A stretch of DNA of 64,000 bases, from positions 62,001 through 126,000 of the forward strand of contig NZ_AUGO01000002.1 in NCBI RefSeq assembly GCF_000422705.1, given 5' to 3'. This DNA is from Flavobacterium soli DSM 19725 (GTDB taxonomy: Bacteria; Bacteroidota; Bacteroidia; Flavobacteriales; Flavobacteriaceae). The notes under the pieces are model-generated. The model was given only the letters and a program-made list of their open reading frames with translations, searched no databases and had not been told where the DNA came from. Below, one piece after another: positions 25,884 through 34,555 of the stretch (position 1 is the first letter of the stretch; each line of letters begins with the position of its first letter). The position numbers and the translations under genes were made by a program.

Positions 25884-26591
25884 ATGATTTATAAAATAGC
25901 CCCAATTTTATTATTTCTGTTTTCGACATTTAGTTCAAACGAAGTAAAACCTACAGAGCCAAAATTAGTAGCCTCAACAACAAAAATAAGTTTCGCATCA
26001 AAGGCCGAAACACTTTACAATAATTTAAATTCCAACAATCTTTCATTACCAAAATTAGAAAGCTTTACTAAAGCTTTAGAAGGTTTTTATGACTTGAAAG
26101 AAAAAGGAAAAATCAAAAGAGATATCTTGACATTGGTTGATTTTAGTCTTTCTTCAAATACCAAAAGAATGTGGATTATTGATTTGACTACAAATACAAT
26201 CCTGTACAACTCTTTAGTAGCTCACGGAAGAAATACGGGTGATGAATTTGCAAAAGCATTTTCAAACCAACCTGAATCGTATAAAAGCAGTCTAGGTTTT
26301 TATGCAACAGGTGAAGTATATCAAGGAAAACACGGACTTTCTTTAAAATTGGATGGCCTTGAAAAAGGTGTGAATGATAAAGCAAGAGAAAGAGCAGTTG
26401 TGATTCACGGAGCAGATTATGTAGCAGAATCGTTTATCAAACAAAACAAACGTTTAGGAAGAAGTCTTGGTTGTCCTGCAATTCCAGTTGGAATGACAAA
26501 GGAAATCATCAATACGATTAAAGATAAATCATGTCTTTATATCTACCACCCTTCGGCTAACAAAAAAGGATTAGGAAGGTTGGTTTCATAA
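25884..26591 (+). CDS. Murein L,D-transpeptidase catalytic domain family protein
   Basis: This 235-residue exported protein has a hydrophobic N-terminus (about 1-18) and a YkuD_2-type catalytic region. The catalytic set is AVVIHGADYV with the His, then GRSLGCPAIP with the nucleophilic Cys. Members of the L,D-transpeptidase superfamily crosslink or modify peptidoglycan, or attach proteins to it, in the periplasm. The substrate of this subfamily is not well defined. It is a single-gene unit with a near-consensus AATATTTG -7 box upstream and a strong terminator 45 bp after the stop. Confidence 0.85.
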   Translation: MIYKIAPILLFLFSTFSSNEVKPTEPKLVASTTKISFASKAETLYNNLNSNNLSLPKLESFTKALEGFYDLKEKGKIKRDILTLVDFSLSSNTKRMWIIDLTTNTILYNSLVAHGRNTGDEFAKAFSNQPESYKSSLGFYATGEVYQGKHGLSLKLDGLEKGVNDKARERAVVIHGADYVAESFIKQNKRLGRSLGCPAIPVGMTKEIINTIKDKSCLYIYHPSANKKGLGRLVS

Positions 26592-26635
26592 TTAAGTAGA
26601 TTTCGAAGACATTTTGGATCTTCATACCAATACGA

Positions 26636-26674
26636 AACGGCACTTTTTCTGAATTAGAAAGTGCCGTTTTTTGT
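26636..26674 (+). terminator. Rho-independent terminator of the YkuD-like gene
   Basis: AACGGCACTTT (26636-26646) pairs perfectly with AAAGTGCCGTT (26658-26668) and is followed by a T-tract. Confidence 0.92.
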
Positions 26675-26916
26675 TTTATTATTCTCAATTTTTTCAAGAC
26701 AGGCCTAAATCAAGCTGTTTTTAGTGCTTTTTGGCTACATCTCATGAATGATTTTCGAGCTATTGGATGTTCAAAAGCTACAATAACCAATACATATTAG
26801 ATGATTTTGAAAAATATTTTTATTTTTTTTGATCCGATAACTTTTTAATTGTAAATGAATTATGCTCTCAAAGTCATTTTTTAAAGGTAAATCCAATAAT
26901 TTTTTTTCAAAAAAGC

Positions 26917-26948
26917 TTGCAACTAAAAAAACTTATTGCTTATATTTG
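26917..26948 (+). promoter_or_regulatory. Promoter of tRNA-Gly (TTG-N21-TATATTTG)
   Basis: TTG at 26917-26919 and TATATTTG at 26941-26948 match the Bacteroidetes -33/-7 consensus with 21-bp spacing. The -7 box ends 12 bp before the mature tRNA 5' end. It is the best complete promoter in the window. Confidence 0.8.
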
Positions 26949-26960
26949 CACCGTTGATAA

Positions 26961-27033
<73 letters not shown>

Positions 27034-27034
27034 C

Positions 27035-27067
27035 AAAAGCCTCAAATGAAAATTTGAGGCTTTTTTT
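27035..27067. terminator. Bidirectional terminator between tRNA-Gly and pepE
   Basis: AGCCTCAAAT and ATTTGAGGCT pair around GAAA, with A and T tracts on the two sides. It can end both the tRNA (plus) and pepE (minus). Confidence 0.93.
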
Positions 27068-27071
27068 ATGC

Positions 27072-27791
27072 TTAAAATTGAAGGTTTCCTAAAAAACTCA
27101 AATCAGTTCCGGTTGCTATTTCCTCGGGAATTTGATTTTGCTTGAAAAGTCGGGCGGTCAATGTTCCTTTCAAAATAATCTTTTCACCTTTTACATCCAG
27201 CCAACTTCCTTCTCGCAAGCCCAAAACAGGAATGCTGTTGAATTGATGAAATTCCTGAATTCTGGTTTCGCGGGTTTCTCCCATGTGGGTTGAATTCGTA
27301 TCAGGATCCAAATAATGCGGATTCAAATTGAACGGAATCATTCCCAAGGTTTGAAAGCTTGGAGGATAAACAATGGGCATGTCATTGGTGGTTTGCATCG
27401 AAAGCCCGGTGATATTACTTCCGGCACTGGTTCCAAGATAGGGAATTCCGTTTTTTAAGGCTTCCGCCAAAACTGTCATAACCTTGAATTTATAGAGTTG
27501 TGCAACCAAAAGAAAGGTGTTTCCGCCACCTGTAAAAATGCCTTCGGCCTGGTTAATGGCGTGTTCAGGATTTTCAAATTCGTGCAATCCTTTAACATCC
27601 AGATTGATTTTGGCGAAAGCCGACTTCACTTTTTTAGTATAATCGTCATGCGAAATGCCTCCTGGTCGAGCAAACGGGATAAAGAGAATCGTGTTGCAAC
27701 TTTTAAAATGAAGTTTTAATTCGGGCAGAATATATTCCAAGTATTCACCTCCATGAAGTGTCGAAGTACTGGCAATAATAAGGTTTTTCAT
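27072..27791 (-). CDS. pepE: Dipeptidase E (peptidase family S51)
   Basis: This cytoplasmic serine peptidase, 239 residues, hydrolyses Asp-X dipeptides in characterised relatives. GGGNTFLL and GTSAGSNI (nucleophilic Ser in SAGSN) are the S51 signatures, and NPHYLDPD with HMGETRETRI fits the C-terminal part of PepE. It runs leftward toward the tRNA and shares the terminator at 27035-27067. A one-mismatch -7 box (TATCTTTA) lies upstream. Confidence 0.93.
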   Translation of the reverse strand: MKNLIIASTSTLHGGEYLEYILPELKLHFKSCNTILFIPFARPGGISHDDYTKKVKSAFAKINLDVKGLHEFENPEHAINQAEGIFTGGGNTFLLVAQLYKFKVMTVLAEALKNGIPYLGTSAGSNITGLSMQTTNDMPIVYPPSFQTLGMIPFNLNPHYLDPDTNSTHMGETRETRIQEFHQFNSIPVLGLREGSWLDVKGEKIILKGTLTARLFKQNQIPEEIATGTDLSFLGNLQF

Positions 27792-27950
27792 AATTGGGCA
27801 GAAATTTGGTTAAAGATAAAAATCTTAAATGTGTATCTAATCGAATTTATATATTTTTTAATTAACATAAATTTACAAGTGCGTTAATAATTAATTTGGA
27901 AGGGTTTAGGATACTTTTACTGCAAACAATTTTATAGTAGATTCTTCCAC

Positions 27951-28682
27951 ATGAAAAGATTCCTGATCGCTTTTATTTTTTTTCTGATTATTGTGCCAAA
28001 TAGCTGGTCACAAGAAACAGCGCGAAAACTCTTGAATGGGAAAATACTAGTTGATTTGTATGATTTGGAAGATATTGATGTGATCAATGTTCAAACCGAA
28101 AAATTCAAAAGAACTCAAACGGGTGGTTATTTTACGGTTGAAGCAAAGGAAGGCGATACTTTGATGTTTTCGGGAACGAATATCAAAGGTTTGAAGATGT
28201 TGATTTGTGAAGAAGATTTGGAGAAGGATTTGTTGTTCGTGAAACTCGAAACCGTTGCCAAGGAATTGAGCGAAGTTGTAGTAGTTAATTACAATCACAT
28301 CAATTCGGTTTCACTTGGAATTGTTTCTGCCAATCAAAAAAAATATACACCAGCCGAGCGAAAATTGAAAGCAGCGAGTAAAGGATTTTTATCGGTAGAT
28401 CCGGTTTTGAACTTTTTTTCTGGCAAAACTGCAAAGTTAAAACGAGATGTTGCAACCGAAAAAAAAGAAGCATGGCTGAAATTAATCGAAGAACTTTTTG
28501 AAGATGTTGTTTTAATCAATAGGCTTGAAATTCCAGCGGATTATATCAAAGGATTTCAATATTTTTTAGTCGAAAATAAAAGATTTGTAGAGTTGGTTGA
28601 AGGAAATGATACCACACTTCGAGATTTTGTTTTGACTCAACTGGCAATTAAATATAAAAAAATGATGGCCAATGAAGAATAA
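27951..28682 (+). CDS. Secreted CarboxypepD_reg-like protein, paralogue 1 of 5
   Basis: This 243-residue exported protein has a signal peptide ending near SWSQ (residue 21). A small beta-sandwich follows (about 25-110), resembling the CarboxypepD_reg-like domain of SusC-type receptors and ending in ELSEVVVV. A helical C-terminal region of about 120 residues contains KKYTPAERKLK. There is no TonB-dependent barrel. It is the first of five adjacent related genes on this strand and overlaps the next by exactly 11 nt. The C-terminal region shares FQYFLVEN with the copies downstream. The function is not known. Confidence 0.85.
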   Translation: MKRFLIAFIFFLIIVPNSWSQETARKLLNGKILVDLYDLEDIDVINVQTEKFKRTQTGGYFTVEAKEGDTLMFSGTNIKGLKMLICEEDLEKDLLFVKLETVAKELSEVVVVNYNHINSVSLGIVSANQKKYTPAERKLKAASKGFLSVDPVLNFFSGKTAKLKRDVATEKKEAWLKLIEELFEDVVLINRLEIPADYIKGFQYFLVENKRFVELVEGNDTTLRDFVLTQLAIKYKKMMANEE

Positions 28683-29427
28683 TTTTACGCTACCTATTTT
28701 TTTATTGTTGTTCACAAATTTCGTTTTTTCTCAAGACGAAAAGCTCCTTCATGGCAAAATTGTTGTCGAAGATGCCACTCCAAAAGGTGTCCTGATTCTG
28801 AATTTATCCAACGAAAAAGAAACAATTTCAGATAGTCTCGGTTACTTTTCAATTCTTGCAAAACCTGAAGATTTGATCGTTTTTTCGGCTAATCATTTGG
28901 ATTATATGCGAAAAATAATTGAAGCTGAAGATTTTGAATCTGGGGTTTTAGTTATTAAAATGACTTCCAAAATCAATCAGCTTGATGAAGTGGAAGTTGT
29001 GGATCATTCACATTTGAATGCTGAAAGTCTCGGAATTACAAATGGCGTCAAAACCTATACTCCAGCCGAAAGAAGATTGAAAACAGCAGGCGATTTCAAA
29101 CCGATACATTTGTTGAGTATTTTAGGGGGTTCGATGCCTTTTGACCCAGTGTTGAATGCTATTAATGGTCGGACCAAAAGATTGAAAAAAGAAATCAAAA
29201 CGGAAAGGAAACTGCAGTATCTGTCTCAACTCGAAGAAATGTATGCAGCAGAATATTTTACGGAAAAACTAAAAATCAATGCTGATTTTGTGGATAGTTT
29301 TAAATATTATCTGATTGAAAATGATGCATTTGTTGCTGTTTTGGATAAAAGCAATGAATCGCAAATCGCGTTTGTCATGAGCCAACTTTCGGTAGATTAT
29401 AATAATTTAATTTCAAATGAAAAGTAG
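28672..29427 (+). CDS. Secreted CarboxypepD_reg-like protein, paralogue 2 of 5
   Basis: This 251-residue protein has a signal peptide ending near FVFSQ (residue 21), a beta-sandwich with GKIVVEDATPKGV and FSANHLDYMRKIIE, then MTSKINQLDEVEV and the marker YTPAERRLK. The C-terminal part has FKYYLIEND. It also carries a GGSMPFDPVLNAINGRTK loop shared with paralogue 4 but missing from paralogue 3. Its ATG lies inside the last codons of paralogue 1, and its end overlaps paralogue 3 by 11 nt. The function is not known; location should be the periplasm or cell surface. Confidence 0.85.
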   Translation: MKNNFTLPIFLLLFTNFVFSQDEKLLHGKIVVEDATPKGVLILNLSNEKETISDSLGYFSILAKPEDLIVFSANHLDYMRKIIEAEDFESGVLVIKMTSKINQLDEVEVVDHSHLNAESLGITNGVKTYTPAERRLKTAGDFKPIHLLSILGGSMPFDPVLNAINGRTKRLKKEIKTERKLQYLSQLEEMYAAEYFTEKLKINADFVDSFKYYLIENDAFVAVLDKSNESQIAFVMSQLSVDYNNLISNEK

Positions 29428-30127
29428 TAGTATTCTCTTTTTTTTGGTGTTTGTCGTGCACATTGCTTTTTCACAAGAAGGCAAAAATATCAGCGGAAAA
29501 ATTATAGTGAAAGATGCAATGGTCAATGATATTCATGTGATTAATCTAACAAAAGACAAAGAAACCATAACAAACAATCAAGGAGAATTTACTATCTTAG
29601 TAAGCCCTGATGATTTGTTGGTCTTTTCGGCAGGACATTTGGACTATATGCGAAAGATAGTTGAGCAAGAGGATTATGAAAAAGGTGTCTTGGTAATAGA
29701 AATGACCTCCAAAATCAATGCATTAGACGAAGTTGAAGTTAAAAATTATTCGAATATAAATGCTGTAGCTTTAGGGATTTTGTCAAAACCAGCAAAGGAA
29801 TATACTCCAGCTGAAAGAAGATTGTTTGGAGCAACAAGCTCTCCAATTGACGCTCTGATTAACTTAATCTCAGGAAGAACCAAGATGCTTGAAAAAGGTG
29901 TCGAAATAGAAAAAAGAGAATTTTTATTGGAACAGTTGGAGGGATTATATTCGGATGAGTTTTATCTGAAAAATTTAAATATCGAAAAAGAAAACATTAA
30001 AGGCTTTCATTATTTTCTTGTAGAAGATAACCGATTTGCAGCAGCTTTGCAATCAAAAGATAAAACATTGGCTTCATTTCTATTGATAGAAATTGCTGCA
30101 AAATACAATTCGATAAATGAGAAATAG
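29417..30127 (+). CDS. Secreted CarboxypepD_reg-like protein, paralogue 3 of 5
   Basis: This 236-residue protein is closest to paralogues 2 and 4: GKIIVKDAMVNDI, FSAGHLDYMRKIVE, MTSKINALDEVEV, YTPAERRL and FHYFLVEDNRF occur at the same places. The signal peptide ends near IAFSQ. It lacks the glycine-rich GG...FDP insertion found in paralogues 2 and 4 and so is the shortest. Overlaps of 11 nt at both ends indicate a translationally coupled operon. The function is not known. Confidence 0.85.
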   Translation: MKSSSILFFLVFVVHIAFSQEGKNISGKIIVKDAMVNDIHVINLTKDKETITNNQGEFTILVSPDDLLVFSAGHLDYMRKIVEQEDYEKGVLVIEMTSKINALDEVEVKNYSNINAVALGILSKPAKEYTPAERRLFGATSSPIDALINLISGRTKMLEKGVEIEKREFLLEQLEGLYSDEFYLKNLNIEKENIKGFHYFLVEDNRFAAALQSKDKTLASFLLIEIAAKYNSINEK

Positions 30128-30869
30128 AATCCTTTTCGCTTTCATTTTGATTTGTCAGATAACTTTTGGTCAGGAACCAAAGCTTATCAAAGGTAAAGTT
30201 GTGGTGAAAGATGCAACGGCTGGGGGTGTCAAGGTTGTGAATCTGGTTAGTGAAAAGGAAGTAATGACCAATAGCAAAGGTGAATTTAGCATTTGGATCC
30301 AACCCGAAGATTTGCTGGTTTTTTCGGCAGTTCATTTGGATTTTATGCGAAAATTTATTGAAGTTGAAGATTATAATTCGGATCTTTTGATAATTGAAAT
30401 GACATCTAAAATCAATGAGCTGGAAGAAGTTGAGGTTCGAGTTTTTTCGAATATAAACGCTGTGAGTCTTGGAATTTTATCCCGACCTGCAAAAGTGTAT
30501 ACTCCTGCCGAAAGAAGACTACAAACCGCCACAGGATTATATCCTACGGCAAACGTTGGAACGATGATGGGAGGATCGATTGGTTTAGATCCACTTTTCA
30601 ATTGGATGTCGGGAAGAACGGCAATGTTGAAGAAAGAAGTTGAAGTGGAGCAAAAAGAGTTTCTTCTAAGCAAACTCAATACTTTATTTGAAGAAAGTTA
30701 TTACACCGAAAAATTAAAAATAGAGAAAGAAGCCATCAAATCTTTTCAATATTATATCATTTATAATGAACGATTTATAGAAGCCCTTAATTCCAAAAAC
30801 AAATTCTTGGCAACCTTCCTGATTGGCGGACTTGCACAGGAATATAAAAAAAAATCAAATGAAAAATAG
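30117..30869 (+). CDS. Secreted CarboxypepD_reg-like protein, paralogue 4 of 5
   Basis: This 250-residue protein has a signal peptide ending near ITFGQ. A beta-sandwich follows with GKVVVKDATAGGV and FSAVHLDFMRKFIE, then MTSKINELEEVEV and YTPAERRLQ. A GGSIGLDPLFNWMSGRT loop and FQYYIIYNERF come next. It overlaps its neighbours by 11 nt on both sides. Conservation with paralogues 2 and 3 is strongest in the N-terminal domain, which suggests that recent duplications produced the middle of the array. The function is not known. Confidence 0.85.
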   Translation: MRNRILFAFILICQITFGQEPKLIKGKVVVKDATAGGVKVVNLVSEKEVMTNSKGEFSIWIQPEDLLVFSAVHLDFMRKFIEVEDYNSDLLIIEMTSKINELEEVEVRVFSNINAVSLGILSRPAKVYTPAERRLQTATGLYPTANVGTMMGGSIGLDPLFNWMSGRTAMLKKEVEVEQKEFLLSKLNTLFEESYYTEKLKIEKEAIKSFQYYIIYNERFIEALNSKNKFLATFLIGGLAQEYKKKSNEK

Positions 30870-31659
30870 TACACTTACCATCGTTTTATTGTTTATGACC
30901 CAGTTATTTTTTGCACAACAGCTACCGCGAGAAATTCTGGATGGTCAAATCATTGCTGATTCTATTAGTGTAGAAGGAATCATGATTACCAATAAAACCA
31001 CCAATAGATATGCTGTTTCCGACAATGAGGGTCATTTTACTTTATATGCCAGGGAAAAAGATACGTTGGTGTTTTCCAGCATGAATTATTCTTCAAGATC
31101 GGTTGTTCTCGATGCTTCGGATATGAAAATGAAGGTGTTAAAGATCAAATTGGAAAGCCATATTACTCAATTGGATGAAGTAATAATTGATCCAAATTCG
31201 TTGACTGGTGATTTGGAAAAAGATGCTAAAAATATAAAAGTCACGCAGTTGGATATGGCTGTAAACATGAAAGATGCATTGGTTCAAGAGTTTGAGGCTG
31301 ATGACAAAACTTCAGTAACCAATACCGCTATTCGTGGGGCAGGACATGTTGAGACGCTTTATCAGCCTGATTTAATCAAGATTGTAAAAATGTTCGGTTT
31401 ATTCAAAGGAAAAAAAACAGAAAAGAAAGCAGAATATACTTCTACCAAAATATTTCCAGAAGCGGTTCAGGAAAAACTGCCGGAAACTTTTTTCAGAGAT
31501 ACATTGAAACTCAAGAAAGACGAGATTGGACTCTTTCTGGCTTTTTGCGAAAATGATCCAAAAGCACAAGGGCTTCTTTATGCCAACAAAGAATTTGAAT
31601 TGATCGATTTTTTAATTTCTAAAAAACCCGAATATATCAAGTCGCTCGAAAAGAAATAG
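30859..31659 (+). CDS. Secreted CarboxypepD_reg-like protein, divergent paralogue 5
   Basis: I place the start at 30859 (MKNSTLTIVLLFMTQLF), giving 266 residues, because this restores the 11-nt overlap seen at the other junctions and a clean signal peptide ending at FFAQQ. The N-terminal beta domain is recognisable (LDGQIIADSISVEGIMITN, DNEGHFTLYAREKDTLVFS, then ITQLDEVII), but the C-terminal half is different. It lacks YTPAERRL and has AIRGAGHVETLYQPDLIK instead. It may be the oldest or a functionally distinct member of the array. The DUF6702 gene follows 12 bp later. Confidence 0.82.
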   Translation: MKNSTLTIVLLFMTQLFFAQQLPREILDGQIIADSISVEGIMITNKTTNRYAVSDNEGHFTLYAREKDTLVFSSMNYSSRSVVLDASDMKMKVLKIKLESHITQLDEVIIDPNSLTGDLEKDAKNIKVTQLDMAVNMKDALVQEFEADDKTSVTNTAIRGAGHVETLYQPDLIKIVKMFGLFKGKKTEKKAEYTSTKIFPEAVQEKLPETFFRDTLKLKKDEIGLFLAFCENDPKAQGLLYANKEFELIDFLISKKPEYIKSLEKK

Positions 31660-31671
31660 TATTTTTGAAGC

Positions 31672-32175
31672 ATGAAAAGTAAAGGATTCCTACTGTTTTT
31701 GATGGTTTTATTATTGAGTTTGTCCTCTTTTGGGGTGCACAAATTCTATGTTTCCATTTATCAGATCAATTTTGTTTCAGATAAAAAAAGGGTTGAAATA
31801 ACTTCCCGAATTTTTATGGACGATTTGAATGTTGTACTTGAAAAAAACTTCAAAAAAAGAGCCAATATTGGGGAAACATCTGAAAATGAAGAAGACCTGA
31901 AGATGTTGAAAAAATACCTTGAAGATAATTTTACTATCAAAATAAACGGAAAAGCAAAGCCAATTCAGTTTTTGAGCAAGGAAATTGATAATAATGTGGT
32001 GGTTAGTTACCTTAGAATAAATGAAGTTTCAAAGATTAGTTCGATCGAAATCGAAAATAAAGTACTACTTGATTTGAATTCTGATCAGCAAAATATCATC
32101 CAAACTAATATTAACGGCAAAAAGAAAAGTATGATGTTTGAAGGTGAAAATTATTCAGATATCTTAAAGTTTTAG
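31672..32175 (+). CDS. DUF6702 family exported protein
   Basis: This 167-residue protein has a signal peptide (about 1-21, MVLLLSLSSFG), the near-start motif HKFYVSIYQINF, and VEITSRIFMDDLNVVL, which fit the DUF6702 family of Bacteroidetes. The rest is predicted mostly beta. The role is unknown. It lies 12 bp behind the paralogue array and 63 bp before an M1 peptidase. Proteins of this type commonly sit next to M1 peptidases in Flavobacteriaceae, which hints at a shared export or processing task. Confidence 0.82.
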   Translation: MKSKGFLLFLMVLLLSLSSFGVHKFYVSIYQINFVSDKKRVEITSRIFMDDLNVVLEKNFKKRANIGETSENEEDLKMLKKYLEDNFTIKINGKAKPIQFLSKEIDNNVVVSYLRINEVSKISSIEIENKVLLDLNSDQQNIIQTNINGKKKSMMFEGENYSDILKF

Positions 32176-32238
32176 AATTTTCACTAAAAATAAGTACTTT
32201 TAGCCTTTTGCATTTTTTTAGGCATCAATTTTAGTTAT

Positions 32239-34464
32239 ATGAAAAAATATATTTCCCTGATTTTTATCCTAGTTTTTCAATTTTCAAATGCACAGCAAAA
32301 TGATACTGAAAAACAAAATTCCGAAGTCAATGTCGATAAATTTCGCCAGATGTATGATCTTTTGGCGACACCAAATATGTATCGAACGGCTTCGGGAGCT
32401 CCAGGTCCAGAATATTATCAGCAACAAGCCGATTATAAGATGGATATCGAGCTGGACGATAAAAATGCACGATTGAGTGGTGTGGAAACCATTACCTATC
32501 ATAACAATGCCAAAGAACAATTGGATTACTTGTGGTTGCAATTGGATCAAAATTCACACAATCCGAATTCGGTTACCAAAAAGAAAAGCAGCAATAAAGT
32601 AGATCCTGCTATAAGTGTTCAAGGGTTTTCAAAAAATTATTTAGAAGAAAAATTTCAAGGCGGTTTCAATATCGAATTCGTAAAAGATGTCAACGGAAAA
32701 GCGTTACCGTATGTGATTAACGAAACCATGATGCGAATCGATTTGCCAAAACCTTTGTTGCATGGCGAGAAAATTTCGTTTTCTATAAAATGGTGGTACA
32801 ACATCAATAACTATATGGTTGATGGAGGGCGTTCTGGATATGAGCGTTTTGAAGATGGAAATAATTTATATGTTTTGGCTCAGTTTTTTCCTAGAATGGC
32901 AGTTTATAATGACGTTCAAGGTTGGCAAAACATGCAATTTTGGGGAAGTGGCGAATTTGCTTTAGCGTTTGGAAATTATGAAGTAAATATCACGGTTCCA
33001 GCCGATCACATCATGGAAGCGACAGGAGTTTTGCAAAACAGAAATGAAGTTTTTACACCAGAACAACTGAAAAGATTGGCTCAAGCCGAAAAATCGTATG
33101 ACAATCCTGTGATAATCGTTACTCAAGCCGAAGCTGAAAAAGCCGAGAAATCATTCTCTGATAAAAAGAAAACTTGGAAATTCAAGGCCGAAAATGTGCG
33201 TGATTTTGGAATTTCAACTTCTAGAAAATTCATTTATGATGCCATGGCGGTAAAACTTGGTGGAAAAGATGTTTTGGCGGCATCACTTTATCCAAAAGAA
33301 GGAAATCCATTATGGGAAGAATATTCTACAAGAGTTGTGGCTCATACGCTAAGGAGCTATTCAAAATATACATTTGATTATCCTTATCCAAAAGCGGTTT
33401 CTGTAAATGCACAGGATCAAGGAATGGAATATCCTATGATTTGCTGGAATTTTGGACGACCAGAAAAAGACGGTACTATTCCAGATGGTACAAAATATGG
33501 AATGATTGGTGTGATTATTCACGAAGTGGGACACAATTATTTCCCGATGATTGTCAATTCTGATGAACGTCAATGGACTTGGATGGACGAAGGATTGAAC
33601 ACTTTTTTGCAATATCTTGCTGAAACCGAATTTCAAGCCGATTATCCATTTCGAAGAGGTCCGGCGAGATTGATCGTTCCTTATATGAGTGGTGATCAGT
33701 CTGGCTTGGAGCCTATTATGACCAATTCAGAAAGTATCCGTCAATTTGGAAGTAATGCTTATGCAAAACCTGCAACAGGACTCAATATGTTACGAGAAGT
33801 GATTATGGGGCATGAATTATTTGATCATGCTTTTAAAACCTATGCCAATCGATGGAAATTCAAACATCCAACACCTGAGGATTTTTTCCGAACGATGGAA
33901 GATGCTTCGGCAGTAGATTTGGATTGGTTTTGGAGAGGCTGGTTTTATACGACAGATGTGAATGACATTGGCATAAAAGAAGTGAAAAGTTTCGTTGTAA
34001 CGGATAAAGCTCCTGAAGGATTGAAAGTGGAGCAGCCTTCGAGACGAAGAAGGTTTAATTTGACAGGAAAAATGGTGTATTTGGTAGAAGATAGCAATCA
34101 TGGAAAAACCAAAGCCTTGAAAGTTGAAGATGTTAAAACCCTTGACGAATATTTGAAGTCCAATTTTACCGAAGAAGAAAGAAGCAAGCTAAAAGCTCCA
34201 AAGTATTTTTATCAAGTAGCATTTGATAAGCCTGGAGGATTGGTGATGCCTTTGTTGGTCGAACTTACATTCGAAGATGGAACAACGGAAAACCATTCGT
34301 TTCCAGCACAAATTTGGCGCATGAATGACAAGGAAGTACACCGTATTTTTGCAACAGAAAAGAAAATTTCAAAAATTGTTATCGATCCAAAACTATTGAC
34401 TGCTGATATTGATACCACAAATAATAGTTGGCCAAACGAAACAACGAAGTCAAAATTTGACTAA
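32239..34464 (+). CDS. M1 family zinc aminopeptidase-like metallopeptidase, exported
   Basis: This 741-residue protein has a signal peptide ending at SNAQ (residue 19). The gluzincin zinc site is HEVGH (His 428, Glu 429, His 432), with the third ligand Glu 451 in WMDEG exactly 18 residues on. The MEYPMICW segment upstream corresponds to the GAMEN-like substrate-binding strand of M1 enzymes, but in altered form. The C-terminal 150 residues form a separate domain. It probably trims peptides in the periplasm or at the surface. It follows DUF6702 with a 63-bp gap and may belong to the same transcript. Confidence 0.92.
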   Translation: MKKYISLIFILVFQFSNAQQNDTEKQNSEVNVDKFRQMYDLLATPNMYRTASGAPGPEYYQQQADYKMDIELDDKNARLSGVETITYHNNAKEQLDYLWLQLDQNSHNPNSVTKKKSSNKVDPAISVQGFSKNYLEEKFQGGFNIEFVKDVNGKALPYVINETMMRIDLPKPLLHGEKISFSIKWWYNINNYMVDGGRSGYERFEDGNNLYVLAQFFPRMAVYNDVQGWQNMQFWGSGEFALAFGNYEVNITVPADHIMEATGVLQNRNEVFTPEQLKRLAQAEKSYDNPVIIVTQAEAEKAEKSFSDKKKTWKFKAENVRDFGISTSRKFIYDAMAVKLGGKDVLAASLYPKEGNPLWEEYSTRVVAHTLRSYSKYTFDYPYPKAVSVNAQDQGMEYPMICWNFGRPEKDGTIPDGTKYGMIGVIIHEVGHNYFPMIVNSDERQWTWMDEGLNTFLQYLAETEFQADYPFRRGPARLIVPYMSGDQSGLEPIMTNSESIRQFGSNAYAKPATGLNMLREVIMGHELFDHAFKTYANRWKFKHPTPEDFFRTMEDASAVDLDWFWRGWFYTTDVNDIGIKEVKSFVVTDKAPEGLKVEQPSRRRRFNLTGKMVYLVEDSNHGKTKALKVEDVKTLDEYLKSNFTEEERSKLKAPKYFYQVAFDKPGGLVMPLLVELTFEDGTTENHSFPAQIWRMNDKEVHRIFATEKKISKIVIDPKLLTADIDTTNNSWPNETTKSKFD

Positions 34465-34499
34465 TGTTATTTCATTTAAATAGGAAAATCTTAAGATAA

Positions 34500-34535
34500 T
34501 TGGCAAAGCCTAAAACCAAATTTTAGTTAACTTTG
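34500..34535 (+). promoter_or_regulatory. tatA promoter candidate
   Basis: TAACTTTG at 34528-34535 is an exact -7 box, 20 bp before the tatA ATG. A TTG at 34500 is 25 bp upstream, longer than the usual 19-21, so only the -7 element is well supported. Confidence 0.5.
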
Positions 34536-34555
34536 CACTCTCAAAAAGAAGCAAA

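Larger units (their letters stand above)
26592..26960. other. Intergenic region between the YkuD-like gene and tRNA-Gly
   Basis: These 369 bp hold the terminator at 26636-26674, then about 240 bp of AT-rich DNA with no open frame of note, and finally the tRNA promoter at 26917-26948. I see no other gene. Confidence 0.6.
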
